Positions 7,714 through 15,890 of a stretch of DNA of 38,016 nucleotides are shown in pieces. Both the position numbers and the translations under genes were made by a program. Numbering within the stretch: the stretch's first letter is position 1; every line of letters starts with the position of its first letter. The stretch comes from JBEKYD01 sp049511335 (GTDB lineage: Bacteria; Acidobacteriota; Terriglobia; Bryobacterales; Bryobacteraceae), in assembly GCA_049511335.1 (NCBI GenBank), contig JBEKYD010000031.1, positions 1 through 38,016 of the forward strand, read 5' to 3'. The notes under the pieces are model-generated. The model ran no database searches. It worked only from the letters and a program-made list of their open reading frames with translations, and was not told where the DNA came from.

Positions 7714-8466
7714 TCACGCCGCGTCATCCGGCGCGACGTTCTCTCGGTCGGGCTGGACACTGTTTAGGTATCCGTCCACGACGTCCCACGTCATCATGAA
7801 TAGCTTTGCTCGGTCTTCGGAAGTCGTTCGCGACGCCTCTCCATGGCGGAGCGGGTCAGCCGCTTCCTTTATGGTGCGGAGGGCCTGTTCGTCGCACCCC
7901 GAGACTTCTCTAAACTTCTCCCATTGCCTTGTCTTATCCTTCGACAAACCGTGCAGCGCTGCACAGTGATGGCGGAGTGACTCTATGGCACGGTAGCAAT
8001 AAAAAGCGGTGTCGTCCGGATGTTTCATGGAAGAAACCAAGTCTCCAAAGCAGCGGTTCAGGAATACTCCGTTTGCACCAACAATTTTCTTGTGGAGCTT
8101 CGGCAATTCCTCGCTGAGATCGACGGATTGTCCTCGTTCCGCAAGACAGGGAGTATCGATGCCAAACACGTAATCGATCCCACGGCCTTGATTGAGTACG
8201 CGTGTCAACTCCAGATCATAGGCATAGCCTCTGAGGTAGCCGACTAATGCAAGCTCGCTCTGAACAACATTCTGTACAACGTTTCGCAAGTCAAGAATGT
8301 TCCACTCGCTCTCGCTATCGACCCACACCGCCAACTGATTGAAGACAACACTGACCTTCGCTTGAGCCGGCTGGCCAGACGTTAGGTGCTCGAACCCGAG
8401 CGCGAACTGAAGCGACAGTTGAGCACGCTCCGGTAAGATCGTCCCCGTAAACAAATACTGTTCCAT
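7714..8466 (-). CDS. Hypothetical protein, 250 residues
   Basis: I do not recognise the family. The N-terminal half is mixed strand and helix. The C-terminal half is strongly helical, with FYCYRAIESLRHHCAALHG and EAADPLRHGE, which recalls HEPN-type helical bundles, but the R-x4-H motif is not clearly placed and this is only a resemblance. The reading frame is long and free of interruption, and codon use is less GC-rich than its neighbours, suggesting transfer. It is convergent with hicA. ATG at 8466-8464; no obvious Shine-Dalgarno sequence. A defence role is possible from context only. Confidence 0.6.
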   Translation of the reverse strand: MEQYLFTGTILPERAQLSLQFALGFEHLTSGQPAQAKVSVVFNQLAVWVDSESEWNILDLRNVVQNVVQSELALVGYLRGYAYDLELTRVLNQGRGIDYVFGIDTPCLAERGQSVDLSEELPKLHKKIVGANGVFLNRCFGDLVSSMKHPDDTAFYCYRAIESLRHHCAALHGLSKDKTRQWEKFREVSGCDEQALRTIKEAADPLRHGEASRTTSEDRAKLFMMTWDVVDGYLNSVQPDRENVAPDDAA

Positions 8467-8685
8467 GTTGTTGATCCCGTTGAATTCATCGTGAACACAA
8501 CAACAATTGTATGCTCCTGACCCGCACGCATTCCTCTTTTGCCGGCCGTCCCGGCCTACGACGGTGCCACACCGGAACTTTGCAAGCTGCCTTCAGGGTG
8601 GGGGGACCGGGACAGACGGGGCGTTTCCTCGCTATCAGGCTTCCAGAAGCTTTCGAAAACGCGGTATCGTGGAACTGGAGTTGCC

Positions 8686-8886
8686 GTGATTCAAACCGAT
8701 GACCAAATGCTGCTCGCGCAGCAATGCGTCGCCAATCTTCACAGGATTCTCCTGGAAGCGCGCAAGGTACATTCGCGTAAGGATTATGCTCGCATGGCCG
8801 AGCCGATCCTGCTTGAGCTCCAGCAGCGCGAGCAAGAGATCCTCGAGTACCTGAGCAGAGACCTGGAACAGCCCCTCGCGAGCTAG
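8686..8886 (+). CDS. Small helical hypothetical protein, 66 residues
   Basis: From GTG 8686 the product reads MIQTDDQMLLAQQCVANLHR and continues as nearly uninterrupted amphipathic helix rich in Glu, Gln and Arg (LLELQQREQEILEYLSRDLE). A GGAG run about six bases upstream serves as ribosome-binding site. The longer in-frame extension from 8539 is rejected because its composition is not protein-like. The gene ends 83 bases before the M20 peptidase gene. No family recognised; a coiled-coil partner protein is the simplest reading. Confidence 0.5.
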   Translation: MIQTDDQMLLAQQCVANLHRILLEARKVHSRKDYARMAEPILLELQQREQEILEYLSRDLEQPLAS

Positions 8887-8969
8887 CCTGCCGGCGGTTG
8901 CCTTCACCCAACCCCGCTCCCGATTGGTACACTATTCCCAATATCCATAACCCAACCAGGGAGGTCAGA

Positions 8970-10604
8970 GTGCGAAGTGTACCGTTAGCCCTTCTATTTG
9001 CCGCCTGTGCCATGGCGCAGACGGCCGTCTCGCCGGAAAAGGAAGCCTCGATGAAGGCCGATCTCGCAGGTCAGATCGACGGCATGAAGAAACAGGCGCA
9101 GGTCATGGTCGACAGCGTCTTCAGCTTTGGCGAGCTCGGTTTCCACGAAGTGGAGACCTCGAAATATCTCAGCGGCGTGCTTGAAAATGCCGGCTTCAAG
9201 GTGGAGCGCGGCTATGCCGGCATTCCCACCGCGTGGGTGGCAAGCTGGGGCGAGGGCAAGCCGGTAATTTCGCTGGGCTCGGATATCGACGACATTCCGC
9301 AAGCTTCGCAAAAGCCCGGTGTGGCATACCATGACCCGATCGTCGCCGGCGCACCCGGCCATGGCGAAGGCCACAACTCCGGCGTGCCGCTGAACATTCT
9401 GGCGGCCATCGCGGTCAAGAAGGTGATGGAGCGCGAGCACCTGAAGGGCACCATCCGCCTCTGGCCCGGGGTCGCGGAGGAATTGGTCGGCACCAAGGCC
9501 TACTATGTTCGCGCGGGCATGTTCAAAGACGTCGACGTGGTCTTATTCTGCCATGTAGCGGCCGGCTTCGGCGTTTCTTACGGTCCGTCGGTCAACCAGA
9601 ACGGCCTGGTTTCGATCGAATATTCGTTCAAAGGCGAAAGCGCGCATGCGGCCGGCGCGCCATGGCGCGGCAAGAGCGCGTTGGACGCGGTGGAGCTGAT
9701 GGACGTTGGCTGGAACTTCCGCCGCGAGCACCTGCGCCTGGCCCAGCGCTCCCATTACGTGATCACCGATGGCGGCGATCAGCCCAACGTGGTGCCGCCG
9801 ACGGCCGCGGTCTGGTATTACTTCCGCGAGGCCGATTACGACCATATCATGGACCTCTGGCACAAGGGCGACAACATGGCCAAGGGCGCCACGCTCATGA
9901 CCGACACCACTTTCAGCGAACGCCTGCTCGGCGAAGCCTGGCCCGGCTACTTCAACAAGCCCATCGCGCTCGACATGTACGAGAACATCAAGAAAGTCGG
10001 ATTGCCTACCTGGTCGGAAGACGACCAGAACCTGGCGCGCGGTCTGCAAAAGGACCTGGGCGTGCCGGTGCGCGGCCTCTCCAGCCGCATTCCCCCCATG
10101 CGCGAGCCGCGCCCGCAGGTTGCGGACGATGCCGGCGAGGAAGGCATGGGACAGGGGCAACAGCCCACCGGCGGCGGTTCGGACGACATCGGTGACGTCT
10201 CCTGGAACGTGCCCACCATCACCCTGCGGTATCCGTCCAATATTCCCGGAGGTCCCGGCCATAACTGGGCCAATGGCGTTTCTATGGCCACTCCCATCGC
10301 GCATAAGGGCGTGGTGGCCGGCGCCAAGGTGCAAGCCATGACCGTGCTCGATATCCTCCTCCATCCCGACCTGGTGAAACAGTCCTGGGATTATTTCAAT
10401 AACGTCCAGACGAAGGACCAGAAGTACAAGAGTTTCCTTCGCCCCGAAGACAAGCCGGCCATCTGGCTCAATACCAAAATAATGGACACCTACCGCGAAA
10501 AAATGCGCCCGTTCTACTACGATCCGTCGAAGTACGACACGTACCTGGAACAGCTCGGGATCAAGTATCCGACGGTGAAATCGGCCGCCGCAGGGGGAAA
10601 CTGA
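8970..10604 (+). CDS. M20-family amidohydrolase (AbgB-like), secreted
   Basis: The 544-residue product begins at GTG 8970, five bases after GGAGG, with a signal peptide ending in AMAQT. The peptidase M20 pattern is clear: FGELGFHE, LGSDIDDIP, GHGEGHNSG with the metal-binding histidine, and EELVGTKAYYVRAGMF with the general-base glutamate pair. The dimerisation domain starts near SFKGESAHAAGAPWRGKSAL. It is most like the p-aminobenzoyl-glutamate hydrolase B subunit group. It should hydrolyse an amide-linked acyl amino acid in the periplasm; the substrate is not predictable. A strong hairpin follows at 10651. Monocistronic by spacing. Confidence 0.85.
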   Translation: MRSVPLALLFAACAMAQTAVSPEKEASMKADLAGQIDGMKKQAQVMVDSVFSFGELGFHEVETSKYLSGVLENAGFKVERGYAGIPTAWVASWGEGKPVISLGSDIDDIPQASQKPGVAYHDPIVAGAPGHGEGHNSGVPLNILAAIAVKKVMEREHLKGTIRLWPGVAEELVGTKAYYVRAGMFKDVDVVLFCHVAAGFGVSYGPSVNQNGLVSIEYSFKGESAHAAGAPWRGKSALDAVELMDVGWNFRREHLRLAQRSHYVITDGGDQPNVVPPTAAVWYYFREADYDHIMDLWHKGDNMAKGATLMTDTTFSERLLGEAWPGYFNKPIALDMYENIKKVGLPTWSEDDQNLARGLQKDLGVPVRGLSSRIPPMREPRPQVADDAGEEGMGQGQQPTGGGSDDIGDVSWNVPTITLRYPSNIPGGPGHNWANGVSMATPIAHKGVVAGAKVQAMTVLDILLHPDLVKQSWDYFNNVQTKDQKYKSFLRPEDKPAIWLNTKIMDTYREKMRPFYYDPSKYDTYLEQLGIKYPTVKSAAAGGN

Positions 10605-10650
10605 AGAAGCGCCCTAGCTGTATTACTGTCAGTTGCATTCTCCGCCCGTG

Positions 10651-10680
10651 GGGCAGACCATCGTTTTTGGTGGTCTGCCC
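10651..10680. terminator. Strong hairpin after M20 gene
   Basis: A perfect 10-bp stem (10651-10660 with 10671-10680) encloses a T-rich loop, 47 bases after the amidohydrolase stop. There is no T-tract after the stem on the plus strand, so it may be a pause or RNA-stabilising hairpin rather than a textbook terminator. Confidence 0.5.
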
Positions 10681-10748
10681 TGCCCCGCTGCGGAGCAGCG
10701 ATTTGGCTGCAGCCTCCTCTCCGCCTCTCCCCCAGCGAGCCCCACGCT

Positions 10749-10766
10749 GTAGGCCGTTTGGCCTAC
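10749..10766. repeat. Short inverted repeat GTAGGCC-N4-GGCCTAC
   Basis: A perfect 7-bp stem with a 4-base loop lies about 75 bases before tldD. It could be an operator or part of the preceding gene's end structure; nothing else identifies it. Confidence 0.35.
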
Positions 10767-10826
10767 GCATCGGCTGCGCTATGACAACAGGGGTGAGGCG
10801 AAGCTGATCGCTGACCGCTTCGATGG

Positions 10827-10832
10827 TAGCCT
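10827..10832 (+). promoter_or_regulatory. Candidate -10 element for leaderless tldD
   Basis: TAGCCT is followed by six bases and ATG 10839, and no Shine-Dalgarno sequence precedes the start. Confidence 0.4.
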
Positions 10833-10838
10833 GAAATT

Positions 10839-12269
10839 ATGCGGTTTTCGGACTCCATCTTTGCCACTCGCTTTCAGATCACGCGCCGCGACCTGGAAAA
10901 TTACCTGGGGGAAGCGTTGTCGGCGGGCGGCGATTACGCCGACCTGTATTTCGAATACCTCATGACCAGCTCGATCGGCATCGACGAATCGATGGTGAAG
11001 AGCGCGTCGCAAGGGGTTGGGGTGGGAGTGGGCGTGCGGGTCATCGCCGGGGAGCGCACCGGATACGCTTATAGCGACGACCTCTCGCCCGAGAAGATCC
11101 GCAAAGCGGCGCGCGTGGCGGCCTGCATCGCCTCCGCGCCCAGCAAGGTGGGAAAATTCGATCTGAACGAGGGCGCGCGCCACAACCTGTATCCGGTCAT
11201 CATCGCGCCTACCGAGACTGCGTTTACCGAGCGCGTGGAGTTGGTGAAGCGCGCCGACCGCGCCGCTCGGGCCTACGACTCCCGCATCTTTCAAGTCCAG
11301 GCCATGTATGCCGACAGCCTACGCTATGTGATGGTGGCGACCAGCGAGGGGGTGCTCACGCTCGACCGCCAACCGTTGGCGCGCCTGAGCGTATCGGCCC
11401 TGGCGCGGCAGAATGGCGGGCCTCCGCAGCGGGGCCATGCCGGCGGCGGCGGCCGCGTCGAGCTGGATTTCTTTCTCAAAGAAAAGACTCCCGAGCATTT
11501 CGCCGAAGAAGCCGCCCGGGAGGCCGTCGTGATGCTGGACGCGGTGGAAGCGCCCGCCGGCGAAACCACGGTGGTGCTGGGCCCTGGCTGGCCGGGTATT
11601 TTGCTGCATGAAGCCGTGGGCCATGGCCTCGAGGCCGATTTTAACCGCAAGGGCGTTTCCGCATTCAGCGGCCGGATCGGGCAAAAGGTGGCCAGCGAGT
11701 TGTGCACGGTGATTGACGATGGCACCATCCGCAGCCGCCGCGGTTCGCTCAATGTGGACGACGAGGGCCAGCCCACCCAGCGCAATATCCTGATCGAAAA
11801 CGGCGTGCTCCGCGGCTACCTGCAGGACAAGCTCTCGAGCCGCCTGCTCGATACCCAATCCACCGGCAGCGGCCGCCGCGAAAGCTACGCCCATATCCCC
11901 ATGCCGCGCATGACCAACACGTTCATGCTGGCCGGGGAAAGCGATCCTCAGGACATCGTGCGATCCGTCTCGAAGGGCATCTACTGCGCCAATTTCGGCG
12001 GCGGCCAGGTGGATATCACCAGCGGCAACTTCGTGTTTTCGGCTTCGGAGAGCTACCTGATCGAGGATGGCAAACTCACCCGCCCGGTGCGCAACGCCAC
12101 CCTCATCGGCAACGGTCCGGAAGCGCTCAAATACGTCAGCATGGTGGGCAACGACCTGCGCCTCGATGAAGGCATCGGCATCTGCGGCAAGGAAGGCCAA
12201 AGCGTCCCCGTGGGCGTCGGCATCCCGACCATTAAGATCGATAGGATGACGGTCGGCGGCACGGCGTAG
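10839..12269 (+). CDS. tldD: TldD metalloprotease
   Basis: The 476-residue product matches TldD over its whole usual length. The zinc motif HEAVGH is at residues 257-262, followed by GLEADFNRKG, and the C-terminal strand domain carries the glycine-rich NFGGGQVDITSGNFVFSAS segment. TldD forms a heterodimer with PmbA (TldE) that cleaves unfolded peptides; in Escherichia coli it processes microcin B17 precursor and the antitoxin CcdA. A pmbA partner is not in the window. With several antitoxins nearby a proteolytic link is conceivable but not shown. Start ATG 10839 agrees with the family N-terminus. Confidence 0.93.
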   Translation: MRFSDSIFATRFQITRRDLENYLGEALSAGGDYADLYFEYLMTSSIGIDESMVKSASQGVGVGVGVRVIAGERTGYAYSDDLSPEKIRKAARVAACIASAPSKVGKFDLNEGARHNLYPVIIAPTETAFTERVELVKRADRAARAYDSRIFQVQAMYADSLRYVMVATSEGVLTLDRQPLARLSVSALARQNGGPPQRGHAGGGGRVELDFFLKEKTPEHFAEEAAREAVVMLDAVEAPAGETTVVLGPGWPGILLHEAVGHGLEADFNRKGVSAFSGRIGQKVASELCTVIDDGTIRSRRGSLNVDDEGQPTQRNILIENGVLRGYLQDKLSSRLLDTQSTGSGRRESYAHIPMPRMTNTFMLAGESDPQDIVRSVSKGIYCANFGGGQVDITSGNFVFSASESYLIEDGKLTRPVRNATLIGNGPEALKYVSMVGNDLRLDEGIGICGKEGQSVPVGVGIPTIKIDRMTVGGTA

Positions 12270-12430
12270 GAAAAGCTTTCAGCGTTCAGCTTTCAGCCAC
12301 GGCGACGCGACGGTTGACGGGAACGGATTTCCTCAGATCGGTTAAGCACCCCGCCGCGGGTTATCCTGGCGGGTAGGGATTCCGGACGGCTTCTCCTGCG
12401 TCCTGAATCGAGAAACGAAGTCACTACCCG

Positions 12431-13879
12431 ATGACGAAGCGTTCTTTGCTCGCGCTGTTCCTCTTCGCGCCGTCGTGTCTCAGCGGCTACGCGGTACTTT
12501 CGCACGAGGCGATTATCGATACTGCCTGGAGCGACTCCATCCGGCCGCTGCTGCTGAAGCGTTTCCCCGGTGCGACGCCCGAGCAACTGAAGACGGCCCA
12601 CGGCTATGCCTATGGCGGCGCCATCCTCCAGGACATGGGCTATTACCCTTTCGGCAGCAAGTTCTTCAGCGATCTTGTCCACTACGTCCGCAGCGGAGAC
12701 TTTGTGGAAGAACTGTTGAGCCAGTCGCAAGACCTCGACGAATATGCATTTGCACTCGGCTCGCTGGCCCACTACTTCGCGGATAATGTCGGGCACGCCG
12801 TGGCTGTCAACCTCGCCGTCCCTCTGACGTATCCGAGGCTGCGCGCAAAGTATGGCCCCGTGATGACCTACGATGAGGACCCGAGCGCGCACCTCAAAGT
12901 CGAATTCGGATTCGACGTGATGGAGGTCGCGCAGGGCAACTACGCTCCGCAAGCCTATCACGACTTCATCGGATTCGGAGTCTCCGAACGCCTGCTCCAG
13001 TCGGCCTTTCGAAAGACCTACGGTCTTGAAATGGCGGATATCTTTTCGGATCTCGACCTCGCGTTAGGCAGCTACCGGCGCACGGTCAGTAAATTTTTGC
13101 CGGAGGTGACGAAAGTGGCCTGGCATATCCAGAGGGACGAAATCGTCAAGGCCCGGCCCGGAGTTACCCAGCGGCAGTTCATCTATAACGTTTCGCGATC
13201 GGGCTACGAAAAGGAATGGGGCAAGCGCTACGAACGGCCCGGGCCATTCGCGATATTCCTCGCGATTCTATACCGGATCGTTCCGAAAGTCGGACCCCTT
13301 CGCTACCTGGAGCTCAAGCCGGCCACGCCCGAGACTGCCAGGCTGTTCATGAAGAGCTTCAACCAAACTCTGGATCGCTACCGGGGCGCGCTCGACGAAC
13401 AGCGGACGGGGCGGCTACGCCTTGTCAACCTGAATTTCGATACCGGACGGCCGACAGGGCCGGGAGAATACTGGCTCGCCGACGATACGTATGCCAAGCT
13501 GGCGCGGACCCTGGCGGGAAACCGATTCGCCTCCGCCACTCCCGAAATCGCGAAGAATGTACTGGCGTTCTTCGGGAACCCGAATGCTCCGATATCCACC
13601 AGGCGCCACAAAAAGGAATGGAGAGAAACGGAGCGCGCACTTTCCGAACTGAAGGCCCTGGAACACGCCGCCGGCAGCGCCCGCAAATTGAATCACGAAC
13701 CGGCGTTACAGCCTGCCACCGTCACATCCCATGTCCGCCGCCGACATAGATTTTTTGGCCCGTTACCCAGCGCGCCTGCTCCGATGCCAGAAATACGACC
13801 ACGCCGGCAACGTCTTCGGGAGTCCCGGTTCTGCCCAGTGGAATCGAGGGCAGGATCTCGCGCTCCAGCTCCGCGGTGA
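12431..13879 (+). CDS. Secreted zinc-dependent phospholipase C-like protein
   Basis: The product has a signal peptide (MTKRSLLALFLFAPSCLSGY) and the histidine/aspartate pattern of the bacterial zinc-dependent phospholipase C/S1-P1 fold: SHEAIIDTAW, AHGYAYGGAILQDMGYYPFG, FFSDLVHY and LGSLAHYFADNVGH. These supply the expected metal ligands. Residues up to about 420 look like protein. The last 50 or so (PLPSAPAPMPEIRPRRQR and neighbours) are read antisense through the 3' end of the convergent SDR gene, a 158-base overlap, so the original stop has probably been lost. The protein likely hydrolyses phospholipids in the envelope or outside. Confidence 0.72.
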   Translation: MTKRSLLALFLFAPSCLSGYAVLSHEAIIDTAWSDSIRPLLLKRFPGATPEQLKTAHGYAYGGAILQDMGYYPFGSKFFSDLVHYVRSGDFVEELLSQSQDLDEYAFALGSLAHYFADNVGHAVAVNLAVPLTYPRLRAKYGPVMTYDEDPSAHLKVEFGFDVMEVAQGNYAPQAYHDFIGFGVSERLLQSAFRKTYGLEMADIFSDLDLALGSYRRTVSKFLPEVTKVAWHIQRDEIVKARPGVTQRQFIYNVSRSGYEKEWGKRYERPGPFAIFLAILYRIVPKVGPLRYLELKPATPETARLFMKSFNQTLDRYRGALDEQRTGRLRLVNLNFDTGRPTGPGEYWLADDTYAKLARTLAGNRFASATPEIAKNVLAFFGNPNAPISTRRHKKEWRETERALSELKALEHAAGSARKLNHEPALQPATVTSHVRRRHRFFGPLPSAPAPMPEIRPRRQRLRESRFCPVESRAGSRAPAPR

Positions 13880-14606
13880 TCCATCCGGTTTGCACGGGGC
13901 CGAGCGATACCACGTTCACGTTGATTCCGAACTTGCCGAGCTCGATGGCCGCGCTCCTGGTGTAGCTCTCGAGGGCATACTTGCTTGCTCCGTAGGAGAT
14001 CTCCGATGGGAAGCGGTCCGCGCCGTCCGTGCTCACGTTGATCACCCGGCCCCACCGCCCGCCGCGCGCGATGTGTCTGCGCGCAAATTCCGCAATCAGC
14101 AGCGCCGGAGCACGGGTATTCACGGCAAACAGCTTATCGAAGCGATTCGCCGTAACCGCATTCGGCCGGTCCGCCCACAACTCCACCAGCTTGTTATCCA
14201 ATTCGCCGCCTGAAGGGACAAATGTATCCGCCTCCCAATGGGCCGCATTGTTGATAAGGACTTCGACCGGCCCAAGCATGTCCTCCGCCCTGTCGAACAC
14301 CAGCGGAATAGAGTTTACATCCGCGAGGTCGGCCTCCCACGTTTGCGCCTCGGCGCCCATTTGGCGAATCTCCGCAAGCACCTCGCCGGCGGATTTCGCC
14401 TGCTGAGAGTAGTAGAACGGCGCCCCTGGCGTATCGGGTTGGGTTCCGGTTTCGGTCAAAGCGCCAGGCGCCAGTTGCCGCAGGTAGTGCAGAAACACCT
14501 TTGCCCCTTGCGCGGCGAACGCTCGTGCAATTCCGGCTCCGATGCCGTGGGGATTGTTGGCGCCGGTGATAAGAACGACTTTTTCTTTGAGGCATGGATC
14601 GATCAT
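13722..14606 (-). CDS. SDR-family oxidoreductase
   Basis: The 294-residue product has the short-chain dehydrogenase/reductase signatures: nucleotide-binding TGANNPHGIG (14-23), NNAA (119-122), and catalytic N163, S192, Y205 and K209 in YGASK. The C-terminal PEDVAGVVVFLASEQARWVTG is typical of the FabG-like group. A roughly 30-residue insertion after strand 2 (LAPGALTETGTQPDTPGAP) is unusual and resembles SDRs annotated as beta-ketoacyl-ACP reductase-like. It lies 39 bases after the nine-heme cytochrome gene on the same strand and may belong to that operon. Its 3' end overlaps the convergent phospholipase-like gene. Substrate unknown. Confidence 0.88.
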   Translation of the reverse strand: MIDPCLKEKVVLITGANNPHGIGAGIARAFAAQGAKVFLHYLRQLAPGALTETGTQPDTPGAPFYYSQQAKSAGEVLAEIRQMGAEAQTWEADLADVNSIPLVFDRAEDMLGPVEVLINNAAHWEADTFVPSGGELDNKLVELWADRPNAVTANRFDKLFAVNTRAPALLIAEFARRHIARGGRWGRVINVSTDGADRFPSEISYGASKYALESYTRSAAIELGKFGINVNVVSLGPVQTGWITAELEREILPSIPLGRTGTPEDVAGVVVFLASEQARWVTGQKIYVGGGHGM

Positions 14607-14645
14607 GGCAGCCCTCGTCCGCCCCTAAGGCGCTAACCTGTCACA

Positions 14646-15890
14646 TCAGTTCCCACCCTGATTCGAGCCGGCTGCGCCCCCGCCGCCGAGCCGCCGGATA
14701 GCCAGCCAGAGGCCAAGCACAGTGATGCCAACCCCAACTAGAGAAATCGCCAGTCCTTCACGGCGGACGTTTCTCTCGTGCAGCGCGTCCTCGCCCGCGC
14801 GATAATCCGTCGCTGCCATGGCCAGACCGGTCTTCACGGGTACCGCCATCGCGTCTACGTCAAAAGCGTGGACTTCAGACCGGGCCTTCACCAGGTTCTG
14901 GCGAGCCTCCGTCTGGTGCGCGATCGCCTCGGAGACCTCCATGCCGTCGGCTTGGGCCCGAGCCAGGATTTCGTCGGCCTGCTTCAACCTGTCTTGCAGA
15001 TTCCGGATCAGTCCAGCCATCTCCACCGCAGCCTTGCCGCCCGCGGAGTCGGCAGTATGACACTGGCCGCACACCGCATCGCTGCCGGAGAGCATCCGGT
15101 CGCTGGTCCGTAACACGGCGTGGTTGCTGTGGCAGACCACGCAGGTTCCCAGGTTCATAGCGCCGAAGGCCGTTTGGTGCGGGCTCGTTTCGAACCGTTG
15201 TTCCTCCAGCGCATGGCACGTGCCGCACACCGCCGCGACGGAAGAGACTGCCGGCGGCTTCGCGCCGTGGTTGCCATGGCAGGTGGCGCAGGTTGGCGCC
15301 GAAAGGTCGCCGCGCTTGGACAGTTCCTCCCAGTGGGCGCTCTTCAGATACTCTGCATACTGATTCGTGGGGATGGAGTACTTCGCCATGTGGGCCGCGT
15401 TGGCATGACATTGCGCGCAAGTCCCGGGCACCCGTAGGGGATACACGGGCGCCAGCGGGTCCCTCACCGGCCGTATATCGTGGACGCTATGGCAATCGAT
15501 ACAAGTGGCCACCGCCGTATCGCCCGTCCGCAGCCGCTGGCCGTGCACGCTGGTCAGATACTCGCTGTACTGGTCCACGCGTTCCCGCGGGTTGTACCTG
15601 CGCATGAAGTTGGGGTCGGAATGGCACCGGGCGCAGAGCTTGGGAATCGCTGTCCGGGGAGGAACTCCGATAAACCCGTGAGACGCGCTCATGGCGACGG
15701 TGGGGTCGTCGGAGTTGGCATCTCCACCGTGGCAGTCCGCGCAGGTGAACCCCTCTTGAGAATGGACGCTGGACGCGAAGGCCGCCGCCGGTTGCTGCAA
15801 TTCCCCTGGGAGCCCAGAGTGGCAGGTCAGACACGAGTCCTTCGCCGCCAGCGCCGTGCCGGCCAGCAGGAGTATCAGCGCGTATCTCAT
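14646..15890 (-). CDS. Nine-heme c-type cytochrome, membrane anchored
   Basis: Starting at ATG 15890 the 414-residue product has a signal peptide (MRYALILLLAGTALA) and nine CXXCH haem motifs beginning at residues 20, 50, 86, 130, 158, 201, 222, 250 and 274. A coiled-coil segment (LIRNLQDRLKQADEILARAQ) and a C-terminal membrane span near 384-404 follow, so the haem domain is held at the outer face of the cytoplasmic membrane. The start overlaps the cytochrome b stop (ATGA), indicating coupled translation and a shared complex. The set of cytochrome b, Rieske protein and multiheme cytochrome recalls Geobacter cbc clusters. It probably replaces cytochrome c1 as electron exit. The longer frame to 16013 is antisense to cytochrome b codons and is rejected. 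Confidence 0.9.
   Translation of the reverse strand: MRYALILLLAGTALAAKDSCLTCHSGLPGELQQPAAAFASSVHSQEGFTCADCHGGDANSDDPTVAMSASHGFIGVPPRTAIPKLCARCHSDPNFMRRYNPRERVDQYSEYLTSVHGQRLRTGDTAVATCIDCHSVHDIRPVRDPLAPVYPLRVPGTCAQCHANAAHMAKYSIPTNQYAEYLKSAHWEELSKRGDLSAPTCATCHGNHGAKPPAVSSVAAVCGTCHALEEQRFETSPHQTAFGAMNLGTCVVCHSNHAVLRTSDRMLSGSDAVCGQCHTADSAGGKAAVEMAGLIRNLQDRLKQADEILARAQADGMEVSEAIAHQTEARQNLVKARSEVHAFDVDAMAVPVKTGLAMAATDYRAGEDALHERNVRREGLAISLVGVGITVLGLWLAIRRLGGGGAAGSNQGGN

Noticed and set aside
8486..9013. 175-residue minus-strand frame
   Set aside because: Composition is not protein-like, and it overlaps the supported genes at 8686 and 8970 on the other strand.
12274..12298. Repeated CTTTCAG words after tldD
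   Set aside because: Short, imperfect and without other copies in the window; could be chance.
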